A DNA stretch of 57,335 nt, from the NCBI GenBank assembly GCA_002310215.1, contig DBYR01000034.1, positions 7,995-65,329 of the forward strand, given 5' to 3'. The DNA comes from Bacteroidales bacterium UBA1181 (GTDB lineage Bacteria > Bacteroidota > Bacteroidia > Bacteroidales > Paludibacteraceae). Below, one piece after another: positions 17,442-26,997 of this stretch. The notes under the pieces are model-generated. The model did no database searches and was not told the DNA's origin. It saw only the letters and a program-made list of their open reading frames with translations. The first letter of the stretch is position 1; each line of letters starts with the position of its first letter. The translations under genes were made by a program, and so were the position numbers.

Positions 17442-17909
17442 CTATCGGGTGATGAGATCGGAGAAATCGTCATGATAAAAACCGTAAGCGATATCTCCTT
17501 TCAAAACATCTACGGTCAATTCCGTCATACAATACGAGCATTCCTCTCTTTTCTCCTTAACCCATTCTTCATAGGAAAGGGAAAAGTCTTGCGCAAACAG
17601 TTCATCCGTGACAAGTTCCTCGACATACCATACCTCACTCGCCCCTAAGGCTTTGGCTATTCGGCTTATTTCAGCCCGCAACCAGCTATAACCATCCAGA
17701 CGTTCCGTAAAAGCAGATTGCCTATAACAGGTATTTATCAGAAGGAAATCCTCAAACACATAGTCAATGTCCGCAAATTCCGAAACTACTCCTTTCAACG
17801 CCGGAATCTCCACATTATTCATGAGGGAACTCATGTAGGATTCCCCCTCATCAGGACAAAAGGAATCTCCAATTTTATAGGGTATTATGGCATATAGGTA
17901 CGCTGACAT
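17442..17909 (-). CDS. Conserved-looking hypothetical protein, 155 aa
   Basis: I do not recognise this protein. It begins MSAYLYAIIPYKIGDSF, has no signal peptide or membrane segment, is acidic, and contains a segment WVKEKREECSYCMTELTVDV with a C..C pair. The ATG at 17909 is supported by a -7 box (17937-17944) that would lie inside the longer frame reaching 17957. Its size, acidity and isolation would suit an immunity-type or stress protein, but that is speculation. It lies upstream of the RhuM array on the same strand with about 45 bp before the array promoter. Confidence 0.55.
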   Translation of the reverse strand: MSAYLYAIIPYKIGDSFCPDEGESYMSSLMNNVEIPALKGVVSEFADIDYVFEDFLLINTCYRQSAFTERLDGYSWLRAEISRIAKALGASEVWYVEELVTDELFAQDFSLSYEEWVKEKREECSYCMTELTVDVLKGDIAYGFYHDDFSDLITR

Positions 17910-17936
17910 GATTAATATTTGATCGAAGAACGTTGG

Positions 17937-17944
17937 CAAATGTA
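17937..17944 (-). promoter_or_regulatory. -7 box of the 155-aa gene
   Basis: Minus-strand TACATTTG, 27 bp upstream of the chosen ATG. No -33 box at normal spacing. Confidence 0.55.
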
Positions 17945-18059
17945 CAATATTTTTCACATACCACTATAACAAATTTCAGTTTTCAAAAAGCACTATGCAC
18001 CCCGATTAATCAAACAAAAACAGACCGGTAATGAATAAAACATCACACTAAAAAGAATT

Positions 18060-18150
18060 CCGTGCCGCCCCTTCAGGGCTCTCCCCTCCCCTTCCCAACC
18101 TCCCAGGGGTTTACACCCCTGGCTGGGCTATACCGCCCCGTCGGGGCTGA
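18060..18150. repeat. G/C-rich dispersed intergenic repeat, second copy
   Basis: It holds CGCCCCTTCAGGGCT, CCCAGGGGTTTACACCCCTGG and GCCCCGTCGGGGC, three small inverted repeats in a row, related to the block at 14300-14400. It takes up the middle of the 373-bp gap between the 155-aa gene and mazG; I see no gene there. Confidence 0.6.
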
Positions 18151-18223
18151 GAGCATGCGGATTGGAAAGGGATACTCGTTCCAAAGCTAAATCTCACACC
18201 CCACAAGGCTATACATTATGCCA

Positions 18224-18257
18224 TAAAAATCGGGCTTGCCCCAAAGGAACAAGCCCA
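18224..18257 (-). terminator. Terminator of the lysC-lysA-GT-mazG unit
   Basis: Minus-strand GGGCTTG ... CAAGCCC stem followed by GATTTTTATGG, placed about 25 bp after the mazG stop. Confidence 0.75.
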
Positions 18258-18296
18258 ACTCTTAACTCTTAAATTTTCACTCTTAATTTTTCACTT
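18257..18296 (-). repeat. AGTTAAG array that invades the mazG stop codon
   Basis: On the minus strand AATTAAGAGTG / AATTTAAG / AGTTAAG / AGTTGGG begins within the last codons of mazG: the TAA stop is the TAA of a repeat unit. Confidence 0.8.
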
Positions 18297-19080
18297 CTCT
18301 CTCCAACTTCTTCGCCTCGTTCCAATACCTGTCCATCTCCTCCAGAGGCATCTCCTTCAGGTCCTTGCCCTTGGCCAGCGTCTGCGACTCCACGTAATTG
18401 AAGCGGCGGATGAACTTCTGGTTGCACTTCTCCAATGCGTTCTCAGGGTTTATCTTATACAACCGGGCGGCATTCACCATGCTGAACATCAGGTCGCCAA
18501 ACTCCTCCTCCATCTTCTCTGCATCGAGGTGCTTCACCTCCGTCATGAGCTCGTCGAACTCCTCCTTCACCTTGTCCCACACCTGCTCCTTCTCTTCCCA
18601 GTCGAAGCCCACGTTGCGGGCCTTGTCCTGAATACGGTAAGACTTGATCAGTGCGGGAAGCGCATCCGGCACCCCCGAAAGGACACTCTTGTTACCATCC
18701 TTCTCCTTCCGTTTGATCTGCTCCCACGTCTGCTCGACCTCGCCGGCCGTCTTCGCCGCACCTTCGCCGAAGACATGAGGATGGCGGAATATCAGCTTAT
18801 CACACAACGAGTTGCACACATCAGCGATGTCGAAATCATTCGTTTCAGAGGCTATCTTGGAATAGAAAACGATATGCAACAGCACATCCCCCAACTCCTT
18901 GCGGATCTCCTTCATGTCCTTCTTCATGATCGCGTCGCAGAGCTCGTAGGTCTCCTCGATCGTGTTCGCGCGCAACGACTCGAACGTCTGTTTCTTGTCC
19001 CAAGGGCACTTCAGCCTCAACTCGTCCATCACGTCCAACAAACGTTGGAAAGCCTTCAATTTATCTTCTGTCGTATTCAT
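18283..19080 (-). CDS. mazG: Nucleoside triphosphate pyrophosphohydrolase MazG
   Basis: A 265-residue two-domain MazG protein that hydrolyses (d)NTPs to the monophosphates. The first domain has CPWDKKQTFESLRANTIEETYE and the metal-binding EExxE/ELGD pattern (KELGDVLLHIVFYSKIA). The second has EEFGDLMFSMVNAARLY. I start at ATG 19080 (MNTTEDK) because the longer frame starts at TTG. It is last in a same-strand run after the glycosyltransferase (33 bp gap) and is closed by a terminator. Confidence 0.93.
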   Translation of the reverse strand: MNTTEDKLKAFQRLLDVMDELRLKCPWDKKQTFESLRANTIEETYELCDAIMKKDMKEIRKELGDVLLHIVFYSKIASETNDFDIADVCNSLCDKLIFRHPHVFGEGAAKTAGEVEQTWEQIKRKEKDGNKSVLSGVPDALPALIKSYRIQDKARNVGFDWEEKEQVWDKVKEEFDELMTEVKHLDAEKMEEEFGDLMFSMVNAARLYKINPENALEKCNQKFIRRFNYVESQTLAKGKDLKEMPLEEMDRYWNEAKKLEREVKN

Positions 19081-19113
19081 AGAAACAATACTCAAAACGA
19101 AACAATCATACGC

Positions 19114-20301
19114 CTACTGCTTCCACATGGCGTTTTTCTTCTCACCGATCTTGCCGAAGGTCCGCACATGGAGTGTGATGAGCGGCAAGATGATATCGTA
19201 CAGCACGATAGACAATGTGAACTTCCTCTCCGTCAACGCGTTGGAGGTCTTCGTGAAGACAACCAGCTGGGTGATGAGGCGGATGAGGAACAGGAACGCC
19301 ACGATGCCCATCGATATGAAATCGGTCCAAACGGCGAACATCACCAGCAACACAAGCGCCAATAAATAGAAGATATAGCGGGAGATGATCTCCGAACTGA
19401 TTCTGAACTTCGTGGCAGGAAGATACTCCGCATAGGTCTCCATCTGCTTCTCACGCTGATAAAGGAAGGAATTCATCGTCAAATCCCTATGCGACCAGGT
19501 GACGGCCTCCGGCTCCACGCACACAGCAGTGTTCTGCTTGGTGGAGATGTCACGGATCAGCAAGTCATCGTCGCCATACGAGAGGATCAGATGGGAGGTG
19601 AAGCCTTTCTTCGCGAAGAAGAGCTCCTTCGAGTAGGAGAGGTTTCCGCTCACGCCCCGGTACGGCTTCTTTTGCAGGGCGAATCCCATGAAACGCATCG
19701 CCTCGAACATCATGTCGTAGGCGATCATATTGTCCAAGAACCCATTATTACCCTTGTAGCCCGTATAGCCCAGCACGACGGAGGTGCCGCTGGCGTAGTG
19801 GCGCATGATGTTGGCGATCCACTGGTCGCTCGCCGGCTCACAGTCCGCATCGATCAAGAGCAGATGGTCGTAATGAGCAGCCTTGATACCCACGGTCACG
19901 CACATTTTCTTACGGCTCATGTACTTCGCGCCCATCGGCAGGAAGGTCTGGTAGAGGTTAGGATACTGCTCCGTCATCTTCTTCAGGAGGTCAGTGCTCT
20001 CGTCCGTGGAACCATCGTTGACCACGATCACTTCAAACTTCGGGTACTTCTGTTTCAGCACCGCCGGCAAGAAACGAGCCAGGTTCTCCGATTCGTTCCT
20101 CGCGCAAATAATGACTGACACCGCTGGTTTATTGGTGGAGAGCCGCACATCGTTCTTGTCTATCCTATTCTTGAAACGGAAGATTCCGCTATAATACCTG
20201 AAATAGAAATAGAGTTGTAACAGCAGTGCGAATAGGAAAACGCCCAGCAACACCCACACATACTCCTTGTATTCAGCCACACGCAACAAATAATCTTCCA
20301 T
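19114..20301 (-). CDS. Membrane glycosyltransferase, family 2
   Basis: A 395-residue inner-membrane GT2 enzyme: one N-terminal transmembrane segment (about 17-35), the GT-A catalytic domain with VSVIICARNESENL, VIVVNDGSTDES, LLIDADCEPASDQW (the DxD motif) and a QREKQ motif (like QxxRW), then two or three C-terminal transmembrane segments (about 300-365). The acceptor is unknown; cell-envelope polysaccharide or glycolipid synthesis is likely. It sits 62 bp after lysA on the same strand. Confidence 0.85.
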   Translation of the reverse strand: MEDYLLRVAEYKEYVWVLLGVFLFALLLQLYFYFRYYSGIFRFKNRIDKNDVRLSTNKPAVSVIICARNESENLARFLPAVLKQKYPKFEVIVVNDGSTDESTDLLKKMTEQYPNLYQTFLPMGAKYMSRKKMCVTVGIKAAHYDHLLLIDADCEPASDQWIANIMRHYASGTSVVLGYTGYKGNNGFLDNMIAYDMMFEAMRFMGFALQKKPYRGVSGNLSYSKELFFAKKGFTSHLILSYGDDDLLIRDISTKQNTAVCVEPEAVTWSHRDLTMNSFLYQREKQMETYAEYLPATKFRISSEIISRYIFYLLALVLLVMFAVWTDFISMGIVAFLFLIRLITQLVVFTKTSNALTERKFTLSIVLYDIILPLITLHVRTFGKIGEKKNAMWKQ

Positions 20302-20363
20302 TTTCGCTATCTTTTACGGGGATAACCCCCACATTAACACATACTTATAGCAAGTCCGAAGAC

Positions 20364-21530
20364 TTAGAATTCGGTAGAGAGGTAGCCTTTCGGCAAACGT
20401 CTCAGGTTGTAACCCGACGCCATGATCTCGCCGTATGCACCGGCCGAACGAATCGCCAGGTAATCACCGCGTTTCGTTCCGTTCAACAGGACATCCTTGT
20501 CGAAGACATCGGACGACTCGCAGATAGGGCCCACCACGTCATACTTCTCCTCCTCCGCATCCGAAGAGATGTTCTCGATACGGTGGTAAGCCTGGTACAA
20601 CGCCGGACGGATCAGGTCGGTCATGCCCGCATCCACGATGGCGAACTGCTTCTCCTTGCCCTTCTTCACGTAAGTCACCTTGGTGATCAGGCTACCGCAC
20701 TGCGCCACGATGGAACGGCCCGGCTCGCAATGCAACTGCTGTCCCGGACGCAGCTTCAGGTATTTGGAGAAGAGGCGGAAATAGGCCTCGAAATCAGCGA
20801 TAGGCATGTGGTTCGGATGCTCATAGTTGATGCCCAAACCGCCACCGATGTTGATGTTCGCCAGGCGAACGCCCATAGCCTCCATCGCGTCCTGCAACTC
20901 GTTGATTTTCACGCAGAGATGCTCGTATGAGCTAAGGTCCGTGATCTGCGAACCGATATGGAAATGCAAGCCAATCAGCTTCAAGTTCTTCAATGAATCG
21001 AACATCTTCACCACGTCGGCCAAGTCATCCATGTTGAAACCGAACTTGTTCTCGTTCAAGCCCGTCGTGATGTAATGGTGCGTGTGCGCATCCACGTTAG
21101 GATTCACGCGGAGCTCCACGTTCGCCACCTTACCCTTCTTGCCCGCCAGTTCGTTGATCACCTCCAATTCAGGAATAGACTCAGCGTTAAAGCAGAAGAT
21201 ATCATTGTCCAACGCAAGGTTTATCTCAGGGTCCGTCTTACCCACGCCGGCGAAGACGATACGGGAGGCCGGGAAACCGGACTCGATGGCGGCCTTCACC
21301 TCATTACCGCTCACGCAATCGGCTCCCAAACCCTTTTGGGCGATGATTTTCAACACCTTAGGATTCGCATTGGCCTTTATAGCGTAATGCACAATGGCAT
21401 GATTCGCCTCCGACTCCTTCTTCACCAAGTCCAACGTCCTGTTCAACACATCAACATCGTAATAATAGAAGGGAGTCTCAACGTCCCTAAATTTATCGAT
21501 GGGGAAGTTCCCCTTAACTACGTTTGCCAT
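20364..21530 (-). CDS. lysA: Diaminopimelate decarboxylase
   Basis: Converts meso-diaminopimelate to lysine, using PLP. The 388-residue fold-type III enzyme shows the PLP lysine in YAIKANANP (about residue 48), GADCVSGNEV, HFHIGSQI, the glycine-rich GGGLGINYEH, EPGRSIVAQCG, and the second-subunit residues CESSDVFDKD. Its start lies one base after the lysC stop, so lysC and lysA form one transcript joining the first and last steps of lysine synthesis. Confidence 0.95.
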   Translation of the reverse strand: MANVVKGNFPIDKFRDVETPFYYYDVDVLNRTLDLVKKESEANHAIVHYAIKANANPKVLKIIAQKGLGADCVSGNEVKAAIESGFPASRIVFAGVGKTDPEINLALDNDIFCFNAESIPELEVINELAGKKGKVANVELRVNPNVDAHTHHYITTGLNENKFGFNMDDLADVVKMFDSLKNLKLIGLHFHIGSQITDLSSYEHLCVKINELQDAMEAMGVRLANINIGGGLGINYEHPNHMPIADFEAYFRLFSKYLKLRPGQQLHCEPGRSIVAQCGSLITKVTYVKKGKEKQFAIVDAGMTDLIRPALYQAYHRIENISSDAEEEKYDVVGPICESSDVFDKDVLLNGTKRGDYLAIRSAGAYGEIMASGYNLRRLPKGYLSTEF

Positions 21531-22838
21531 TTAAAATAATTTATTGTTCAATTGATTCAAAGCCATCTTTTTGTCTTTTCCATCGACCAAGATCGATATA
21601 TTCTGCAGACTTCCTCCGTAAGAGATCATCTGCACAGGCAACTCCTTGAGCGCATCCAGCACCTTGTTCGAAGCGCCTTCGCCGCAACGCATATCGCCCA
21701 CGACGCATACGATCGTCATGTTCTTGCTCACCGTGACGGTACCGAAGGTCTTCAGATCATTCACGATTTCCTCTAGATACTTGTCGTTATCGATGGTCAC
21801 CGAGACACCAATCTCGGAGGTGGTAATCATATCTATGGCCGTCTTATGCCCCTCGAACACCTCGAAGACGCGGCGCAGGAATCCGTGCGCCAAGAGCATG
21901 CGGACAGACTTAATCTTAATCATCGTGATGCCATCCTTGGCGGCGATCGCCTTCACCTGGCCATTCGGCATCTCAGAAGAGACGAGCGCTCCCTCGCTAT
22001 CAGGCGACATCACATTCTTCAGGCGGATAGGCATATTGGCCAACTTAGCAGGAAGGATGGACATCGGATGGATCACTCTATCCAAGAAATAGGAGAGCTC
22101 AGCGGTCTCGTCGAACGTCAGGGACTTCACCGGACGGGCATTCTGGACGATGGTAGGGTCACTGTCATAGATTCCATACGTGTCGCTCCAGAGGATCACC
22201 TCCTGCGCTTGAGCAGCGACACCGATCAGCGTAGCGGAATAATCGCTTCCCCCCACGCCGAAGTTCTCCACCTCGCCATAAGCGTTGCGGCAGATAAAAC
22301 CTTCCGTGACGAAGGTGTCCGCCGACTTGTTCTCCTCCATCAGTTTGGAGAGCGACTCTTTGATGAACTTAGCGTCCGGCTCGTCATTCTTGTCCGTCTT
22401 CATGAAATCCAACGAATTCAGGTGGACCGCCTTGACGCCCAATGTGTTCAAATAGGAGACGAACAATTCGGAGATCAACAGCTCGCCCTGTGCGATGATG
22501 ATCTTCTCCTCATATTTCGTAAAAAGTTCCTTCGCCGTCTCCCGGATGACCGAGGAGTATGACTCGACGACCTTCTTCATCTCAGTGTTCTTCTTCGCCT
22601 CAGGGAAGAGGTCATCAACCAGTTTCGCATACTGGAGCTCCATGTTGTTCATCAGCTCCATGGCACCATCGACATTCTTCATGTAGAGATAGTCCGCCAC
22701 CTCCTGCAACGCCTCGCGAGAACCGTTGATGGAGGAGAGGACAACGATGTTACCCTTCTCGGCGGCCACTTGTTTAGCCACCTCCTTTATCTTTGCGGCG
22801 GAAGTCAACGTGGAACTTCCATACTTCAATATCTTCAT
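21531..22838 (-). CDS. lysC: Aspartokinase (monofunctional, ACT-regulated)
   Basis: Phosphorylates aspartate at the head of the lysine/threonine/methionine branch. The 435-residue protein starts MKILKYGSSTLTSAAKI (KxGGTS-type motif, here KYGSST) and has the kinase core GVGGSDYSATLIG and SDTYGIYDSDPTIV, then two ACT modules (MIKIKSVRML..., FGTVTVSKNMTIVCVVGDM). No homoserine dehydrogenase is fused, consistent with pairing to lysA and probable lysine feedback. Confidence 0.93.
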   Translation of the reverse strand: MKILKYGSSTLTSAAKIKEVAKQVAAEKGNIVVLSSINGSREALQEVADYLYMKNVDGAMELMNNMELQYAKLVDDLFPEAKKNTEMKKVVESYSSVIRETAKELFTKYEEKIIIAQGELLISELFVSYLNTLGVKAVHLNSLDFMKTDKNDEPDAKFIKESLSKLMEENKSADTFVTEGFICRNAYGEVENFGVGGSDYSATLIGVAAQAQEVILWSDTYGIYDSDPTIVQNARPVKSLTFDETAELSYFLDRVIHPMSILPAKLANMPIRLKNVMSPDSEGALVSSEMPNGQVKAIAAKDGITMIKIKSVRMLLAHGFLRRVFEVFEGHKTAIDMITTSEIGVSVTIDNDKYLEEIVNDLKTFGTVTVSKNMTIVCVVGDMRCGEGASNKVLDALKELPVQMISYGGSLQNISILVDGKDKKMALNQLNNKLF

Positions 22839-22877
22839 ATCTTTAATTCAACGAATTAGGTGAATAAAAAATCACAA

Positions 22878-24650
22878 TCATCTCTTAATCAACTTGTAGC
22901 CTACCGATTGCTCCCCATTGCAGACACGCATGAGGTAGATGCCGGAAGCCACATCGCCCGTCTCCATCACTTCCCGAACGTTCTTCACATCGATATGCTT
23001 CACGACACGGCCGTCCAACGTGATCAGGTCGGCCGTCACATTCGCACCACCGTACGTGATCAGGTCGATCACCACGTAGTCGGAGAAGTCGGTAGGATAA
23101 ACCATGTAGGAGTGGTCTGTCAAGACAGCAGACGTACCCGTACCGAATGAGGAAGGATCCTTCTCCGCCATCATACGAGCCATGGCGAATACGAACGGCG
23201 CATTGTAGTCGCAGCCACCCTCCGTCTCCGTGTAGGACGCACCGCCCTCGATGATGTTCGAGAACTGTCCCGTACCGGAAGGACCACCGATCACACCACC
23301 GCTCGCGAACATGAAGTCGCTACGATTCTTCTCATCTGTAGGAGGGTTGTCATCCCTTCCCATCGCATTACGATGGTGGATCCTGAATGTCATATCGCCC
23401 TTGAAACCGTGCAGGAACGTATGATTGAACTCATTCACACCCAAGACATAATCCACCACGCGGGTGATGAAGTTTTTCGCATTCCGGGTATTCACCGAAG
23501 GGGAGACCACCTCATCCTCCGCCAGCTTCACCAGCAAGGAAGTTGCGGCGGCCGCGCCACAAGCCAACTTGTTCGTACCCCACATTTGTCCCTGCACATA
23601 AGGGAACCCATTCCGATCGGCAGAACCGTTCGCAAGATGCTTAGTGACATTCTTGTCCATGTGGTCACGGAAATAACCGCCCTGGCCATTGTTCGCACCC
23701 TCATCATCCTTCACGATATAGTAATACGCGAAATCCGCCATCGTATCCCACGCCAGCGGGTAGTTAGACTCCCACTTGCCCTGCAGGTAACCCAAGGCAT
23801 CTTTCTTGTAGGAAGCCTCACCTGTCAATCGATAAAGCATCATAGCGGCAAGGGCAAGCTCGTCCGTCCACTCCGTGTTCGGGCTGGCATAGAAATTCGG
23901 GATAGCCGCCTGCTGCGATTGATTTTTCTTCGCGAAGGCATACGCCTTGATGGCCGCAGCCTTGCATTGCTCCTTGTAAGCCTGATCAGGATATTTCATG
24001 GACATCAAAGCAAGTGCGGAAGCGCAATTGGCGGCCTGAGGTCCACCCGAGTTGTTCGTCGTCCACACAGGACGCGGGTCACCACCTTGGTCCACAGGGA
24101 GGGTGGATTGTTTCGAGGAGGTACACCAGACATTATGGTCAGCCGGAGAACCCACGTAGTAGACGAACGTGTTATCGTCCGGGAAACACTTCATGAAGTA
24201 ATCCGTGGCATATTTAGCCTCGTCCAACACGTCCGCTATTCCATTCGGCGCACCATACGCCTCGTCGTAATTGTCTTGGAAAGCCTGTGGCCACAAATCG
24301 TACGCCACGAGCAGGAAGATACAGGAAGAGCCCATCGTCGTGCCCACCTTGATGTGGTCGCCACAATCATGCCAACCACCCGTCAAGTCGTAGTTGCCAT
24401 TACCGCCGCCATTGACGGAACCCTTTCCATCCTTCATGTGGCAAGCTTTCGTGGAAACTTTCGGGTTGTCCACCAACATCCAGTTATGGCTGTCACCACA
24501 ACGCTGGCCGCCAAAGAATTTCAAGCCCATATTGAATGCAGTACGATAATCCTCCGTCGGAAACCCATCCTGGTAGGATGAATAATCATACGCACCAACC
24601 GAACCCGCCGCCAGAAGCAAGGAAGCCCCCAAAAACATTCTCTTTATCAT
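22878..24650 (-). CDS. GH9 family endoglucanase with T9SS sorting domain
   Basis: A 590-residue secreted glycoside hydrolase of family 9, a beta-1,4-glucanase family. After a signal peptide (to about residue 20), the catalytic (alpha/alpha)6 domain shows GGWHDCGDHIKVG (both conserved Asp, residues about 95 and 98), HHRNAMGRDD (conserved His) and TETEGGCDYNAPF (catalytic Glu region). No Ig-like or carbohydrate-binding module is seen. The last about 75 residues, ending GIYLMRVCNGEQSVGYKLIKR, are a type A T9SS sorting domain, so it should be outside the cell or on its surface. ATG 24650 is used; the longer frame begins at TTG. It has its own promoter and no SusCD neighbours. Confidence 0.92.
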   Translation of the reverse strand: MIKRMFLGASLLLAAGSVGAYDYSSYQDGFPTEDYRTAFNMGLKFFGGQRCGDSHNWMLVDNPKVSTKACHMKDGKGSVNGGGNGNYDLTGGWHDCGDHIKVGTTMGSSCIFLLVAYDLWPQAFQDNYDEAYGAPNGIADVLDEAKYATDYFMKCFPDDNTFVYYVGSPADHNVWCTSSKQSTLPVDQGGDPRPVWTTNNSGGPQAANCASALALMSMKYPDQAYKEQCKAAAIKAYAFAKKNQSQQAAIPNFYASPNTEWTDELALAAMMLYRLTGEASYKKDALGYLQGKWESNYPLAWDTMADFAYYYIVKDDEGANNGQGGYFRDHMDKNVTKHLANGSADRNGFPYVQGQMWGTNKLACGAAAATSLLVKLAEDEVVSPSVNTRNAKNFITRVVDYVLGVNEFNHTFLHGFKGDMTFRIHHRNAMGRDDNPPTDEKNRSDFMFASGGVIGGPSGTGQFSNIIEGGASYTETEGGCDYNAPFVFAMARMMAEKDPSSFGTGTSAVLTDHSYMVYPTDFSDYVVIDLITYGGANVTADLITLDGRVVKHIDVKNVREVMETGDVASGIYLMRVCNGEQSVGYKLIKR

Positions 24651-24723
24651 ATCCAAAACTTATTCGTTTCACACTAAAAATCAATATGCGAAGCCTCCTT
24701 TCTAGGCACATCCGCATAGGGTG

Positions 24724-24731
24724 CAAATATA
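24724..24731 (-). promoter_or_regulatory. -7 box of the GH9 gene
   Basis: Minus-strand TATATTTG, predicting a leader of roughly 67 nt before the GH9 ATG. Confidence 0.7.
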
Positions 24732-24778
24732 AAAATTTTTCCGCGGAAAATCAGCCGACGAGAATCAAAAAACGAACC

Positions 24779-26050
24779 TCATTTCAGCAAATTCTTGTAG
24801 TAATTCCGCACCTCGTCCCACTTGTAGTAAGGGGCCACATCGCTCTTCAACGGAAGGTCCACTTCCCGCTCGTTGAGCATGATTTTCACCAAGACATCGG
24901 GCGACTTTTTAGAGCGATAGAAAATCATCTGGACATTCGCCGCCATAGGGATGATGCGGAACTCCGTCCAATAGTTCATGATCGAATCCACATTGGTCAC
25001 CTGGTCGCGGCAACCTTGCAGCTCCATCAGGGCGGTCAGCGGCAGGATGGCGATGTCGTGCCCGAAGCGTAAGTTCGCCTGCACCGCACCGCTTTGGATA
25101 GCGATGTCCGCCTCGTCGACCATGATATTCAGCAGGTCCTTCGCGAAGAAACGGCTCTTATTCTGGGTCAGCGGACATGGACCGTAAGCCCCGTACCACC
25201 AAGCGTTCTGCACCACCCAGTTGTTGTACATCTCCTCCTTCGTCCACACGTCGTCGAAGTTGATGTTGGAATCATCGCAGACCAAACTGTTCTTCACCTC
25301 GTAGAACTTGCGCATGAAGGCTATCGTGTCAATGTTCTTCGCCACATAATCCATATCCTTGAAGAGTTGGTTCACCATGCGGGAAGGGTGGATCAGGCGG
25401 TAGTGGAGGTCGCCGAAAGGCTTCGACCAAGCCGTGTCCGCCAAGCGACGGTTCTTGTCCTCCATCGGATCGTTGGAGATGTAATACATCAGGCGTTTGC
25501 TGGACTCCGCACGGATATCCAACGACGGTTGCAGCGCCTTCAGCTCCTGGCAGAAGGCGGACATGCTCATCACGCAACGCACTGATGTAGAGGCCTTCAC
25601 CTCGACCACCGAGTTCTTCTTAAAGACCTGCGGGAAGGAGTGGAACATCCTATCCGCGATGCCCTGATGCTGCGCCACGCCCTTCGTCGTCAGGTCGCCA
25701 GCCCGGTTATAATAGCGCTGGTACATCGTCTCGAAACGAGCCTTCACGCTCTTTCCTGTAGCCGTGAGGGCATTGGCGGAATCCGCCTTAGCGAACATCT
25801 CATAGAGATTACGATAGTCCGCCGCCGTATGGTGGTAACGGGAGCCATGCCTTCCGTAATGGCTGATGTAGAAAGGTTCATAGCCCTTCGGGGCAGCCGT
25901 CTGCTTCGGGAATGTGGTAGGGTACGACGTGTAGTTGCCCGCCGTGTACTCGATATGATCCATCATAAACTCCTTCGTCGTCTGCGCGGAGGCTATGCCT
26001 GCACAAAGGAGGAGTCCCATCGTAATCAGTTTTGTCCGTTTCAATTCCAT
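24779..26050 (-). CDS. Histidine acid phosphatase (MINPP/phytase-like)
   Basis: A 423-residue exported phosphatase, signal peptide ending ASA before QTTKEF. The catalytic RHG motif is SHYGRHGSRY (about residue 65) and the proton-donor motif is LRFGHDIAIL (about residue 325). Length and overall pattern fit the Bacteroides multiple inositol-polyphosphate phosphatase type, which degrades phytate, but a simpler acid phosphatase is possible: the distal motif is HD rather than the HAE seen in typical MINPPs. It follows aguB on the same strand after 45 bp, which may be mere proximity. Confidence 0.8.
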   Translation of the reverse strand: MELKRTKLITMGLLLCAGIASAQTTKEFMMDHIEYTAGNYTSYPTTFPKQTAAPKGYEPFYISHYGRHGSRYHHTAADYRNLYEMFAKADSANALTATGKSVKARFETMYQRYYNRAGDLTTKGVAQHQGIADRMFHSFPQVFKKNSVVEVKASTSVRCVMSMSAFCQELKALQPSLDIRAESSKRLMYYISNDPMEDKNRRLADTAWSKPFGDLHYRLIHPSRMVNQLFKDMDYVAKNIDTIAFMRKFYEVKNSLVCDDSNINFDDVWTKEEMYNNWVVQNAWWYGAYGPCPLTQNKSRFFAKDLLNIMVDEADIAIQSGAVQANLRFGHDIAILPLTALMELQGCRDQVTNVDSIMNYWTEFRIIPMAANVQMIFYRSKKSPDVLVKIMLNEREVDLPLKSDVAPYYKWDEVRNYYKNLLK

Positions 26051-26095
26051 AAATTTTTAATAATAAACAACTAACATTTAAACACTTAAATAGGC

Positions 26096-26971
26096 TCAAT
26101 CACGAAAGCGTTTGGCCAGTTCGTCGAAATACTCAATGCGACGGTCACGCAAGAAAGGCCAGATCCTGCGCACATCCTCCGAGCGGGTCATGGAGACCTC
26201 CACCACCCTATTCTCCTCCGAGTCGGCAGGCAAATGGGCCAACAGTTCGCCCTGAGGACCAGCCACAAAGCTATTGCCCCAGAACTGTATACCGTTCGTC
26301 ACCCCAGAAGGGTCCGGTTCGAATCCGTAGCGGTTCACCGTCACGACAGGCAAGCCATTCGCCACGGCATGGCCACGCTGCACGGTCATCCAAGCGTTCA
26401 GCTGACGTTCCTTCTCCTCAGGCGTATCCGTACTCTCCCACCCTATGGCGGTCGGGTAAATCAGCAGGTCCGCACCGGCGAGCGCCATCAGACGGGCAGC
26501 CTCGGGGTACCATTGGTCCCAGCAGACCATCACACCCAAGTTGCCCACGCTGGTCCGTATAGGATGGAAGCCTAAGTCACCCGGCGTGAAATAGAACTTC
26601 TCGTAATAGGCTGGATCATCAGGGATATGCATCTTGCGGTACTTTCCCGCGTTGCTTCCGTCACTGTCGATCACCACGGCCGTGTTATGGTAAAGGCCCA
26701 CGGCGCGCTTCTCGAAGAGGGAAAGCACGATGACCACATGCAGGGATTTCGCCAAGGCCGAGAACTCCTCCGTGGAGGGACCAGGGATCGTCTCCGCCAG
26801 GTCGAAGCATGAGACATCCTCCGTCTGGCAGAAATAGAGCGAGTTGTGCAACTCCTGCAAAACCACCAATTCGGCGCCCATCTTCACACATTCCGTGACG
26901 TTGCGTTTCAGTTTCTCCACGTTCGCCCTCACATCCGACGAACAACACTGCTGAACCAATCCAACTTTCAT
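26096..26971 (-). CDS. aguB: N-carbamoylputrescine amidase
   Basis: Hydrolyses N-carbamoylputrescine to putrescine, CO2 and ammonia. The 291-residue nitrilase-superfamily protein shows the catalytic triad in LQELHNSLYFC (Glu), KYRKMHIPDDPAYYEK (Lys) and MVCWDQWYPEAARL (Cys), plus the family-typical FTPGDLGF. It follows aguA after 26 bp, and together they give the arginine-agmatine-putrescine route. Confidence 0.95.
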   Translation of the reverse strand: MKVGLVQQCCSSDVRANVEKLKRNVTECVKMGAELVVLQELHNSLYFCQTEDVSCFDLAETIPGPSTEEFSALAKSLHVVIVLSLFEKRAVGLYHNTAVVIDSDGSNAGKYRKMHIPDDPAYYEKFYFTPGDLGFHPIRTSVGNLGVMVCWDQWYPEAARLMALAGADLLIYPTAIGWESTDTPEEKERQLNAWMTVQRGHAVANGLPVVTVNRYGFEPDPSGVTNGIQFWGNSFVAGPQGELLAHLPADSEENRVVEVSMTRSEDVRRIWPFLRDRRIEYFDELAKRFRD

Positions 26972-26997
26972 ATTCTATTTATTTTATAATCAATCAA

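Noticed and set aside
23373..24581. 402-codon frame opposite the GH9 gene, and similar long antisense frames at 14424-15545, 28687-29856 and 31912-32808
   Set aside because: All are antisense shadows of well-supported genes, with no family match, promoter or start signal.
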